In this document: piece after piece, positions 1 through 7,464 of the stretch
Layout: each line of letters starts with the position of its first letter
Numbering within the stretch: the stretch's first letter is position 1
Assembly (NCBI RefSeq): GCF_900107995.1
Contig: NZ_FNUM01000004.1
Location: 124,001-188,000, forward strand
DNA from: Alcanivorax sp. DSM 26293
Lineage (GTDB): Bacteria; Pseudomonadota; Gammaproteobacteria; Pseudomonadales; Alcanivoracaceae
Direction: 5' to 3'
DNA length: 64,000 nt
Notes under the pieces: model-generated
What the model was told of the DNA's origin: nothing
The model's input: the letters and a program-made list of their open reading frames with translations, nothing else
Databases searched by the model: none
Translations under genes and position numbers: made by a program

Positions 1-1164
1 AACGCCCAGGGTCAGACGTAACAGAAAGGCCGATGAGCGCCCGGGACCGGTGCGGTCCGAGCGACGCTCACACCAGAGAATGTTGCCGGAGACAAACAGC
101 AAGGAGCCCAGCAACCCCAGGGCGAAGTACAACAGTTTCACCAGCAAGCCCCCGTAGTCACCGAAGTGCAGGGAGTAAACCGGGGACAAGCTGGCAAAGT
201 TGAAACTGCGCTGCTCTGGCGCAATCACCCGTAACGGTCCCAGGGTCGGGTCCAGGACCACGTGGGCATGGTGCCCCAGATACCCGGGCACGGAGCCGGC
301 CACATCGATCCAGCCAGCGGCATCGCCGTAGCCGCGGATTTCCAGCCAGTCCACGGTCAGATCCGGAAGTTCATTGCGGGCCGCGGACAACACGTCTTCC
401 ATCAACGGCATGGTCACGGTGTCGCCCTGGCTGTCCACCGCCGGCCATACTTCTGTCTCTTCCGTGATGACCCCGCGCAACTGGGGGCCGAACACCAGCG
501 CCCCCAACAGCACCGCCACCACGGTGAACATGCCCATGGCGGCCCCGGTCACCGACATGATCAGGTGAAACGGAAAGCTGATGATGCCGATCACGTTATG
601 CAGGTTTTTCCAGTAACGACGCATGTTGCCCTCGTGCTTGAGGGCAAAGAATTCCTTGCGGATTTTCGGCCAGTGGATCAGCAACCCGCTGAACAGGGCG
701 ACCCCGTACATCACCGAGATCAGGCCCATGAAGGTCATGCCGATATTGATCGGCCAGCCCGGATTGGGAATGCCAAGGGCAAAATGCAACTCGTTGATGA
801 AATCCGCCAGGGCCGAGCGGGGCACGTCTTCGCGGACTCCCTCGGCATTGAAGTCCGTGGCATGGGCGGTGACCCAGTCGCCCTCCGAGGACTCGAACCA
901 CATGACCCCCGGATCTTCCGCATCCGGCAGCAGGTACAACCGCTTGCGGGCATCCGGATACTGACCGGTGACCTGTTCCAGCAACCCGTCCATGCCCATG
1001 GGCACAGAAGCCGGTTCCCCGTAGTGGGCCTCCTGCCAATGATGCAGTTCATGATGAAACACATTGATGGCACCGGCGAAAAACGCCACAAACAGTGCCA
1101 GACCACTGACCATGCCTACCCAGGCATGGAGATCGACCATCCGGCGCAAACGCTCACCCTTCAT
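1..1164 (-). CDS. PepSY-associated transmembrane protein (C-terminus outside window)
   Basis: An open frame runs from the ATG at 1164 to the left edge with no stop, giving at least 388 residues. It begins MKGERLRRMVDLHAWVG, has a first membrane helix at about residues 14-33, and further helices around 145-165, 190-225 and near the truncated end, where LHFGDYGG precedes a helix. This is the PepSY_TM layout of siderophore-iron uptake operons, in which such inner-membrane proteins are proposed to act as ferric-siderophore reductases; that role is from family knowledge. The start overlaps the stop of the upstream small gene (ATGA), so translation is probably coupled. The operon starts behind a Fur box, which supports an iron-related role. 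Confidence 0.85.
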   Translation of the reverse strand, partial: MKGERLRRMVDLHAWVGMVSGLALFVAFFAGAINVFHHELHHWQEAHYGEPASVPMGMDGLLEQVTGQYPDARKRLYLLPDAEDPGVMWFESSEGDWVTAHATDFNAEGVREDVPRSALADFINELHFALGIPNPGWPINIGMTFMGLISVMYGVALFSGLLIHWPKIRKEFFALKHEGNMRRYWKNLHNVIGIISFPFHLIMSVTGAAMGMFTVVAVLLGALVFGPQLRGVITEETEVWPAVDSQGDTVTMPLMEDVLSAARNELPDLTVDWLEIRGYGDAAGWIDVAGSVPGYLGHHAHVVLDPTLGPLRVIAPEQRSFNFASLSPVYSLHFGDYGGLLVKLLYFALGLLGSLLFVSGNILWCERRSDRTGPGRSSAFLLRLTLGV

Positions 1165-1418
1165 GCCCCGACTCCATATAGCGGGGTGGCCTGAAGGGCC
1201 AGCCAGGCGGCCAGATTCGCCACCCCCAGCGCCACAAGAATCGGTTTGGCCTTCGCCGGCAGCGCCACCAGCAGCACCAGCAACATCCACAGCAGCACGG
1301 CGGCAACCAACTGCAGCACCAGCCACTCCTGCCACGGCATCGGCAGAGCCGCCGCCAGCAGGCCGATCAGCATCAGGGACAGGGGGAGACTGAGCACGGT
1401 GCCCAGGGCATATCTCAT
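1161..1418 (-). CDS. small hydrophobic membrane protein in iron operon
   Basis: This gene encodes 85 residues, starting MRYALGTVLSLPLSL and almost entirely hydrophobic, with about three membrane helices. The ATG overlaps the stop of the upstream gene and its own stop overlaps the PepSY start, both as ATGA, so it is the middle cistron of a tightly coupled operon. Small accessory membrane proteins of the DUF3649/DUF3325 type accompany PepSY proteins in iron-uptake operons of pseudomonads. I cannot assign the exact family by eye and no biochemical role is known to me. Confidence 0.7.
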   Translation of the reverse strand: MRYALGTVLSLPLSLMLIGLLAAALPMPWQEWLVLQLVAAVLLWMLLVLLVALPAKAKPILVALGVANLAAWLALQATPLYGVGA

Positions 1419-1684
1419 CCGCGCACCCTCCGCTGGAAGCTGTCGCGGTAATGACCGGCCATCAACGGCAACAGCATCGCCGGCAGGACAAACACCCAGA
1501 GCGCCACAAAGAGCCCTACGCCTACCCCCAGACTGAGTATCCACAGCGCCGTGGCAGCAGCCAGCAGCAATACAGCCAGCAGGCGCACCATGGCTGGTAG
1601 CGGTTGCTTCAGCCAGCGCTGCTGGCGATCACTGAGATAAAAAAGGACAACGCTGGCCAGGGTGGCCAGAACGGCAAACCACAT
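1415..1684 (-). CDS. DUF3325-like small membrane protein
   Basis: The product is 89 residues with three hydrophobic segments (about 1-17, 31-53 and 55-75) and a basic stretch (SDRQQRWLKQP) after the first helix. This resembles the DUF3325 proteins found next to PepSY proteins in iron-siderophore operons, but the family call is tentative. It is the first gene of the three-gene operon. The Fur-like box lies 23 bp upstream of its ATG. It overlaps the next gene by four bases. Confidence 0.65.
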   Translation of the reverse strand: MWFAVLATLASVVLFYLSDRQQRWLKQPLPAMVRLLAVLLLAAATALWILSLGVGVGLFVALWVFVLPAMLLPLMAGHYRDSFQRRVRG

Positions 1685-1706
1685 GGGAGAAGAACCCTGA
1701 AATACT

Positions 1707-1725
1707 GATAATGGTTCTCATTTAA
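1707..1725 (-). promoter_or_regulatory. Fur box upstream of PepSY operon
   Basis: The sequence GATAATGGTTCTCATTTAA matches the 19-bp Fur consensus (GATAATGATAATCATTATC) at 13 of 19 positions, including the whole GATAATG half. It sits just upstream of the first cistron (ATG at 1684), where a repressor would cover the promoter. Iron-dependent repression is inferred. Confidence 0.7.
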
Positions 1726-1745
1726 TACCAGTCTGCCGGGGCGCG

Positions 1746-2348
1746 TCAAACGGTACGGCTCGCGCCCTCGTCGCGCAGCGGCAACAGCTGCTGGGTGGCT
1801 TCGCTGAGTCTGGCCGTGGACAACTGATTCCAGTCCACCGCATCCCGGTCGGGCATCCACACATCCCGGAACGCCGCGGCATCCGCCAGGGCCATTTCCG
1901 GGGTCAGCATGGCCACGCCGTGATGATCACCGGCAATACCGCCGGCCTGTCTCACCGCCACCCACCAGGCCGGCGGCCGCCAGCGCAGGGCAACACCCGG
2001 CAAGTTGCAGCTCAGCTCTTTTTCCGACACACAACACTCCAGCAAGGTATCACGCTGGGCACTGAGCCCCTGGCGCCAGAGGACCGAGCCGGCCACCATC
2101 ACCAGGGAGGGAAAGGCCCGCAGCAAGGCTCGACAACGATCCACCTCGTCCAGTTCTTCACCCAGGATGACCTTGAAGAAAACCGGGCGGGGCGGTGCCA
2201 CCTGCTTGATGACCCCCGCTTCCAGCCAGCGCAGCGCCACATCCAGAGCCTGATCTTCTTCCCCGGGCAATAATTGCTTCAGGTCTGACAGGGCAAATAC
2301 CCGAGGCAAGCTTTCCAGTGCCGGAGCCAGTCGATTCGCAGCCAACAT
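1746..2348 (-). CDS. AbiEi-like winged-helix protein (putative)
   Basis: The product is 200 residues. The start MLAANRLAPALESL is chosen because its ATG shares one base with the stop of the upstream gene (TGATG). The N-terminal 60 residues look like a winged helix (FALSDLKQLL then LRWLEAGVIKQV). A middle segment (MVAGSVLWRQGL) and the later MLTPEMALADAA recall the nuclease-fold half of AbiEi-family antitoxins and regulators. No AbiEii nucleotidyltransferase toxin is adjacent; the partner is an unrelated 203-residue protein. I treat it as a putative transcriptional regulator or antitoxin-like protein, with low certainty. Confidence 0.5.
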   Translation of the reverse strand: MLAANRLAPALESLPRVFALSDLKQLLPGEEDQALDVALRWLEAGVIKQVAPPRPVFFKVILGEELDEVDRCRALLRAFPSLVMVAGSVLWRQGLSAQRDTLLECCVSEKELSCNLPGVALRWRPPAWWVAVRQAGGIAGDHHGVAMLTPEMALADAAAFRDVWMPDRDAVDWNQLSTARLSEATQQLLPLRDEGASRTV

Positions 2349-2959
2349 CAACGATCCACCTGGTTGGCCAGTGGCAACTGCAGGCCCAGCCATTGGCGCA
2401 CCGTCATTACCCGATAGAGGATATGGCAGATGGCCGTGAGCCGGCGCGGCTCAGGCAGCCCGCATCGCCGCAGGGCCGCCACTTCCTCCAGCTGATGCTG
2501 CAGCAGGCTGATTTCCCGGCTACGACTATCGGTGGGGCGTTGGTACTGGGCCAGTCGCACGGTGAGCAACTGCCCTTGCATATCCTCCTCCAATGCCGCG
2601 TAGGCTCGCTCAATCAGGCTGTGACTGGTGAGATGACGCAACATCCCGGAAGAATGGCGCCGCCGTCCACCCCGCCGAACCGGACTGACAAACATCGCCA
2701 GCAAGTCCACCAGGCGGTGCAACAGAGGCAACCAGGACGCCCCCCTGCGGGTGGCATGCAGGTACCACCACCAGGCACGCAAGCGGCCGATGTCCTGACG
2801 CAGCATCCGCACCCTGGCGTAATGTCGCCCCTCACCACTGGAGGCATAGCTGGCGCGATACACCGCCAGATACTCACCCAGCGCCTGAAGGCGATGCTCC
2901 ACGGCGGTAAGTGCCAACTCCTGCTGACGCCAACGATCCGTTTCCGACTGGCTTGCCAT
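2348..2959 (-). CDS. conserved hypothetical protein, helical and basic
   Basis: This gene encodes 203 residues starting MASQSETDRWRQQELA. It is rich in Arg, Leu and Gln, with long predicted helices and no signal peptide. The middle (residues 60-115) is very basic (SPVRRGGRRRHSS). I recognise no domain. It is translationally coupled to the AbiEi-like gene downstream, so the two probably act together, perhaps as a binding pair. Nothing in the sequence gives a catalytic function. Confidence 0.55.
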   Translation of the reverse strand: MASQSETDRWRQQELALTAVEHRLQALGEYLAVYRASYASSGEGRHYARVRMLRQDIGRLRAWWWYLHATRRGASWLPLLHRLVDLLAMFVSPVRRGGRRRHSSGMLRHLTSHSLIERAYAALEEDMQGQLLTVRLAQYQRPTDSRSREISLLQHQLEEVAALRRCGLPEPRRLTAICHILYRVMTVRQWLGLQLPLANQVDR

Positions 2960-3223
2960 ACCCGAAACTCCTGCAACTGCTACTGCTTAATATGCACTGC
3001 AACTCATAAACCCGGTTCCGGCACGCGCATTCGACGGCCAAAACCCGGCAGGATCACTCTAGCGGCGGGCCGGTGCTATCCACAGTGGAATTTCGTTTTG
3101 CCTCGTTGCCGTTTGTATCTTGCTGCTACCGGATGGTTGCCTGAATTTGCACTGTAAGATATCGCCTACCGGTATGTACGCTGATATCCTAGTCAGATCA
3201 TCGCTTTTCTTGCAGGACCTCCA

Positions 3224-3922
3224 TTGCCCACCCGCCCTTTCGCTGCCCTGCTTTTCGTGATCGCCAGTCTTGCCCACAGCCATCCCGGCGGCCTGGACAG
3301 CCAGGGCGGACACATCGACCGGGCCACCGGCAGCTATCATTGCCACCGTGAACCCTGCCTGACCCTGCATCGTCAGCAACAGCAAGCGGAACAGGAAGCC
3401 CGCGAGCAGAACCGGGCCTTTTCCGGTCTCTACGAACGCAAGGACTGGCCCCACTGGCTGGACCAGGATGGGGACTGCCAGGACACCCGCGCAGAGATAC
3501 TGATTGCCACCAGCCAGGTGCCGGTTACCTTTACCCGGGATGACCGTTGCACCGTGGCCACCGGTCGCTGGCATGACCCTTACAGCGACACCGTTTTTAC
3601 TTCCGCCAGCGAGCTGGATATCGATCATCGGGTCCCCCTGCGCCATGCACACGGCCATGGGGGTGATCGCTGGGATGAGAGCTTGCGACGCCAGTTTGCC
3701 AATGACCCCGCCAACCTGTTGCCGGTGTCAGCCAGCGCCAACCGCAGTAAAGGGGCCAGCAGCCCGGACCAGTGGCTACCGGAAAACCGCAGCTACTGGT
3801 GCCAGTACGGGCAACACTGGCAAGGCATCAAACAGCGCTATCAGTTGCTGATAACGCCACCGGAACAACAGGCCATTGAGTCATTGCTGGCGACCTGCCA
3901 GGTGGCCCAAAAGCGCCCATAA
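3224..3922 (+). CDS. secreted YHYH/HNH endonuclease-family protein
   Basis: The product is 232 residues from a TTG start preceded by AGGA. Residues 1-18 form a signal peptide ending LAHSH. Residues 20-42 (HPGGLDSQGGHIDR then SYHCH) are a YHYH-type motif, probably metal binding. The C-terminal half is an HNH nuclease: LDIDHRVPL (His135 after Asp134), ANDPANLL (Asn160, Asn164) and NRSKG (Asn173, Lys176), as in DUF1524/GmrSD-C proteins. Paired cysteines suggest an oxidising compartment. A periplasmic or extracellular nuclease, for nutrient scavenging or competition, is inferred. It is a single gene followed directly by a terminator. Confidence 0.8.
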   Translation: MPTRPFAALLFVIASLAHSHPGGLDSQGGHIDRATGSYHCHREPCLTLHRQQQQAEQEAREQNRAFSGLYERKDWPHWLDQDGDCQDTRAEILIATSQVPVTFTRDDRCTVATGRWHDPYSDTVFTSASELDIDHRVPLRHAHGHGGDRWDESLRRQFANDPANLLPVSASANRSKGASSPDQWLPENRSYWCQYGQHWQGIKQRYQLLITPPEQQAIESLLATCQVAQKRP

Positions 3923-3948
3923 AAAAAGCCGCCCGAAGGCGGCTTTTT
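3921..3948. terminator. bidirectional intrinsic terminator
   Basis: A perfect stem AAAAAGCCGCC / GGCGGCTTTTT around a CGAA loop lies between the convergent nuclease and lipoprotein genes. A-tract and T-tract on the two sides allow termination in both directions. Confidence 0.9.
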
Positions 3949-3967
3949 CAACATGAAAACGCGGCTT

Positions 3968-4198
3968 TTATTGCTCGGCAGCGTCCTTCATGCTCTCTGC
4001 GGATTCTTCCGCACTTTCATAGGCGTTATCGAGATCTTCGCCCATTTCTTCCATGGGACCTTGCGGGTTCATGGAGTCTACTGCTTCATCCACTTTTTCA
4101 CCGGCTTTCTCCACCGGCCCATCGTTACTGTCGCACCCGACAAGCAGGGCGGAAAAGGCAAACAGGGCAGCCAGAATTACTTTACCGAAAGTACGCAT
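3968..4198 (-). CDS. small acidic lipoprotein
   Basis: The product is 76 residues. The start MRTFGKVILAALFAF is chosen because AAGGAG lies eight bases upstream. A lipobox (ALLVGC) puts the lipidated cysteine near residue 24. The mature part is short and strongly acidic (GEKVDEAVD, ESAEESAESMKDAAEQ), probably a single amphipathic helix. It resembles small envelope lipoproteins of unknown function. It is monocistronic and ends at the bidirectional terminator. Confidence 0.75.
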   Translation of the reverse strand: MRTFGKVILAALFAFSALLVGCDSNDGPVEKAGEKVDEAVDSMNPQGPMEEMGEDLDNAYESAEESAESMKDAAEQ

Positions 4199-4411
4199 AG
4201 ACTCACTCCTTGAAGTATCAGTGATTCGAACATCCCTGACTGTAAAGCCATCCCACGTCAAAACCCAAGAATTAACGCGCAAAGCAGGGCCATTTTACGA
4301 ATCATTACGTTGCCTGTCTTGTGCGGATGCAGCCATTTACGCACGCCCACTCCAGGGGTTCCGACAGGCCGGCCACTCCCTGCTATGATGCGGTCAGGAC
4401 AAGGAGAACCC

Positions 4412-5503
4412 ATGAAACAATTAGGCCGTAATGTGGGCGGACTGGCGCAACTGGTCACCCGTGTAGGCAATGAAATCACCCAGGTGGTACAGGATATTCA
4501 TGGTGCTGTGGCCAACCCGTTTGGCTTGCGCGGCAACGATTACACCCCCGCACCGATGGTCTACAACCTGATTCGCTACGGTTTCCGCCAGGCGGGCAAC
4601 GTGGCAGGCATGGCCGACCTGCTGGCGGACCCGAACCGGGAACTGCGCGACAGCCTGGATCTGCAAAGCATCGTCAACGGGGTTTTCGGGCAACTGCTGG
4701 CGGAACAGAACAGTCCCTATGCCCTGCGGATGACATTACTGCCCACCGGCCCGGTTCAGGGCGACACACTTGTGGTCTTTTTGCATGGCCTGTGCATGAA
4801 CGATGCCTGCTGGAGCAACCCGGCGGCAGATGCCTTCAACCACTGGGCCCGCACCGAACTGAAAGCCGATGTCCGCTACCTGCGCTATAACACCGGCCTG
4901 CATATTTCCGATAATGGCCGCAAGCTGGCAGGGCTGCTGGCGCATACCGTCCTGCCGCAGCGGGTGATTCTGATCGGCCACTCCATGGGCGGACTGGTGG
5001 CCCGCAGCGCCCTGCATCAGGGCCGCCAGCGCGGCGACGCCTGGACCGACAAGGTCACCCATCTGGCCTGCCTGGGGTCGCCGCACCAGGGCGCTCTGCT
5101 GGAGCGTGCCGGCAACCAGGCCAACCGTCTGCTCGGCGCCACACCGTATTCACGCCCCCTGATGCGGCTCGCCAACCTGCGCTCCGATGGCATCCGCGAC
5201 CTGCGCTTCGGTTATGTCCTGGAAGACCAGTGGCGTGACCGGCCTCTGGACGAGTCCCGTCCCAGCAGCAAGGTGCCGCTGGATACCCAGGTGGAGCAGT
5301 TATTCATCGCCGGCAGTGTCAGCGAGCCGGGCCACCCCCAACCCCGCGGGGACTGGCTGGTGACCGTGGACAGCGGCCTGGCCACGCGCCTCTACCCTGA
5401 AGCGGAACGGCTGACCCGGGAGCTGTTCTACCAGATGGGGCACATGACCATGATTGAGGAAAGCCGTACCTATGCGCGCATCCAGCGGTGGCTGGAGGCG
5501 TAA
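4412..5503 (+). CDS. alpha/beta hydrolase, lipase/PGAP1-like
   Basis: The product is 363 residues starting MKQLGRNVGGLAQLV, with AAGGAG upstream. The hydrolase core starts near residue 115 (LVVFLHGLCMND, oxyanion-hole HG). The nucleophile elbow GHSMGG puts the serine at residue 191, followed by LGSPHQGA as in lipases and PGAP1/DUF676 esterases. Asp and His partners are likely in TVDSGLA and MGHMTM near the end. There is no signal peptide, so it is probably cytoplasmic or peripheral. Its stop is immediately followed by the ATG of the methyltransferase gene, so the two form an operon. The substrate is unknown; a lipid or polyester ester is a guess. Confidence 0.8.
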   Translation: MKQLGRNVGGLAQLVTRVGNEITQVVQDIHGAVANPFGLRGNDYTPAPMVYNLIRYGFRQAGNVAGMADLLADPNRELRDSLDLQSIVNGVFGQLLAEQNSPYALRMTLLPTGPVQGDTLVVFLHGLCMNDACWSNPAADAFNHWARTELKADVRYLRYNTGLHISDNGRKLAGLLAHTVLPQRVILIGHSMGGLVARSALHQGRQRGDAWTDKVTHLACLGSPHQGALLERAGNQANRLLGATPYSRPLMRLANLRSDGIRDLRFGYVLEDQWRDRPLDESRPSSKVPLDTQVEQLFIAGSVSEPGHPQPRGDWLVTVDSGLATRLYPEAERLTRELFYQMGHMTMIEESRTYARIQRWLEA

Positions 5504-6133
5504 ATGCGATGCACGCTCTGTGAGAGCCCGGCACGGCCGTTTGCCCGGGTAGAAAGCCGCGACTATTTCCGCTGCGAGACTTGTCGGCTGACCTTTGAAG
5601 ACCCGGCCAGACTGCCCGATGCGGACACGGAAAAGGCCCAGTACGACTTGCATGACAATAACCCGGCGGACCCCGGATACCGGGGCTTTCTGGCCCAGCT
5701 GGCCGACCCGCTTTGCGAGCGGCTGAAGCCCGGCGATGGCGGCCTGGACTTTGGCTGCGGGCCGGGCCCGGCACTGGCACAGATGCTGGAAGAACGGGGT
5801 TTTTCCTGCCAGACCTATGATCCGATCTATGCCCCGAACCGGGGACAACTGGACTCGCAATACGATTTTGTGACTTGCACGGAGGTGGTGGAGCACCTGC
5901 ATCACCCTGCCCGGGAGTGGCAGCAATTTGCCCGCCTGGTGAAACCGGGCGGCTGGCTGGGCATCATGACCCGCTGGCTGATCGACGATGATGCCTTCCC
6001 CAACTGGCATTATCGCCGCGACCCCACCCACGTGTGCTTCTGGCAGCCGGAGACCTTCGCCTGGCTGGCCCGGCAGCAGGGCTGGGAAGTGACGCTGACA
6101 GGGAATCCTGTGGTGTTGATGCAGAAGATCTAG
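5504..6133 (+). CDS. class I SAM-dependent methyltransferase with zinc-ribbon
   Basis: The product is 209 residues. An N-terminal zinc-ribbon-like motif (CTLCESP then CETCRL) is followed by a Rossmann methyltransferase: LDFGCGPGPAL is motif I, CTEVVEHLHHP resembles motif IV, and VKPGGWLGIMT follows. This is the Methyltransf_23 pattern. The ATG directly follows the upstream hydrolase stop with no gap, so the genes are cotranscribed. The substrate is unknown. A long palindrome starts inside the final codons. Confidence 0.8.
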   Translation: MRCTLCESPARPFARVESRDYFRCETCRLTFEDPARLPDADTEKAQYDLHDNNPADPGYRGFLAQLADPLCERLKPGDGGLDFGCGPGPALAQMLEERGFSCQTYDPIYAPNRGQLDSQYDFVTCTEVVEHLHHPAREWQQFARLVKPGGWLGIMTRWLIDDDAFPNWHYRRDPTHVCFWQPETFAWLARQQGWEVTLTGNPVVLMQKI

Positions 6134-6205
6134 GGAACCTCTGAATAACTCCTTGCACGCTTCAGGCCACGCTGAGCATGCAAGGAGTTATTCAGAGGTT
6201 CCCTA
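6131..6205. repeat. 75-bp perfect palindrome with 27-bp arms
   Basis: The arms at 6131-6157 and 6179-6205 are exact reverse complements across 27 bp and enclose a 21-bp loop. The first bases overlap the methyltransferase stop codon. The stem (TAGGGAACCTCTGAATAACT and onward) has no U-tract, so it is not a standard terminator. Its regularity suggests a MITE-like remnant or the joined ends of a lost mobile element. It separates convergent genes and could still block transcription from both sides. Confidence 0.85.
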
Positions 6206-6207
6206 GA

Positions 6208-6324
6208 CTACCCCGCTACGATCACTGCCACGCCCACCGCCAGCAGCGCCAACGGTACGATGATGATCGCCTGCCGCGCGAGACGCGCTCCCCAGTGGCG
6301 ATGAGTGCTTGAATACCGCTCCAT
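6208..6324 (-). CDS. 38-residue single-pass membrane peptide
   Basis: A small ORF starts MERYSSTHRHWGARL and ends in a hydrophobic helix (about residues 19-37) and TAG. The ATG at 6324 is preceded by AAGGGGG at good spacing. A basic N-terminus before one helix predicts a cytoplasmic N-terminus. There is no recognisable family. It is supported by the ribosome binding site and composition only. Confidence 0.5.
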   Translation of the reverse strand: MERYSSTHRHWGARLARQAIIIVPLALLAVGVAVIVAG

Positions 6325-6598
6325 GAAGCCCCCTTCACAAGAAATTCACGCCCGAAGTCTCGAGTATAGGAGGCATTCAATGACGGTTAATCGCCCAAAT
6401 GGGTGAAAGATTGATGGCAATGCCAGACAAACGAACCAGCGCAACCCGGAAATATACGTTCGGGCACACCATTGCCTGAGCAGCGGCAGGAGAAAAAGCC
6501 GCCCGAAAAGAGATCACGTTCCACGGATTCACCGCCATATCCCTTGCGCGCATGCCCGGCCCCGCTTGCCGGTTGTCATTGAACGTCACGAAAGGTCG

Positions 6599-7189
6599 CT
6601 AAAGACTGTGCAACCAGAATTGCAGGGATTTGCGACTTGGCGCCGCCTCCCCCACATCGGTCCAGTCGAAATGGGCTACCAGCTGGTTCTGGGGGAAATA
6701 GCCCCGGCCCCGCCAGAAATCATCCAGCGACCGGTAATCGTCCGGGCGAAGGGGGTGATCCTCCGGCCGTTGTACCGCGCAGAACGCGGTATGCAGGAAT
6801 CCGAAATCCGCCGCATATTGTTCTCGCAGATCAAAGAACCGGTGACCGATTCCTTCACCCCGGTAGGGCTTTAAGAGCACCGACTCGCCGAAATAGAACA
6901 CCGAGCCCAGCTCCGCGCCCAGTTGCCGAAACGGGGCCTGGAACTCCTCATCCGCTTCCAGCAATGGCAACGCCGTGGCCGCGCCTACCAGCCGGTTGAA
7001 TTCCAGCGCCAGCACAAAAACACTGCGATCAGACTGGGCGTAGCGATCCAGATAGCGGCGCTCATACTCCCGATTCCCCTCATACAGGTAAGGAAAATCC
7101 CGGAAGACCTCAATGCGCAACTCGGCCAGTTCATCCAGCCAGGGTTCCACCGCAAAACCGGTGACAGGGCGAATTTCCACATGGGACAT
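6599..7189 (-). CDS. GNAT family N-acetyltransferase
   Basis: The product is 196 residues starting MSHVEIRPVTGFAVE, chosen over longer starts because AGGAG lies upstream. It has a GNAT layout: VFVLALEFNRLVGAATALPL is the central hairpin and LKPYRGEGIGHRFF the acetyl-CoA binding motif (R/Q-x-x-G-x-G/A). The C-terminal segment DDFWRGRGYFPQNQLVAHFDW is typical of uncharacterised cytoplasmic GNATs. The acceptor substrate is unknown. It appears monocistronic. Confidence 0.8.
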   Translation of the reverse strand: MSHVEIRPVTGFAVEPWLDELAELRIEVFRDFPYLYEGNREYERRYLDRYAQSDRSVFVLALEFNRLVGAATALPLLEADEEFQAPFRQLGAELGSVFYFGESVLLKPYRGEGIGHRFFDLREQYAADFGFLHTAFCAVQRPEDHPLRPDDYRSLDDFWRGRGYFPQNQLVAHFDWTDVGEAAPSRKSLQFWLHSL

Positions 7190-7354
7190 GGCAGCTCCTG
7201 GAGATAAAACGGACGACAGCAAACCAATAGCATGATGACAGAGGAAAGGAAAATTGCCTTTTGGAGGATAGAGGAGCTTCAGGCTCCCATCCAATCCGTA
7301 TTGGGTCAGAGGTGAGCTGGTTGTGTTTGGATAGACCTGTCGAGTTCTGAATGG

Positions 7355-7418
7355 CCTGAACGCCCTTCGGTCGATTTCCGCGCAAGCGCGGTTCGCACCT
7401 CAAGAGGTACTCCTACAG
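7355..7418. repeat. REP-like element, half copy
   Basis: The segment ends GGTTCGCACCTCAAGAGG then CTCCTACAG. Read on the minus strand it matches the left part of the element at 30988-31050 (GGTGCGAACCGCGC, a GGAAATCGACCG core and a GGGCG..CAGG end). Only one arm of the GTAGGAGC-type palindrome is present here, so the copy is partial. It lies downstream of the TSUP permease gene. Confidence 0.75.
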
Positions 7419-7464
7419 GGGCTTCGTAGAAATGCCGACTTCCGGGGAACTTGCCAGACCCTCC

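Noticed and set aside
2318-3157. Plus-strand open frame of 279 codons
   Set aside because: It lies across the two coupled minus-strand genes, has low-complexity Gln/His/Pro composition typical of antisense frames in GC-rich DNA, and no ribosome site.
4258-4320. Fifteen-codon minus-strand ORF (MIRKMALLCALILGF)
   Set aside because: Too short and hydrophobic to judge, and it lies in the divergent promoter region of the lipoprotein; could be leader sequence but cannot be supported.
6377-6589. Minus-strand open frame of 70 codons
   Set aside because: No ribosome site, no hydrophobic or domain pattern, and it lies in a gap with AT/GC changes; not supported.
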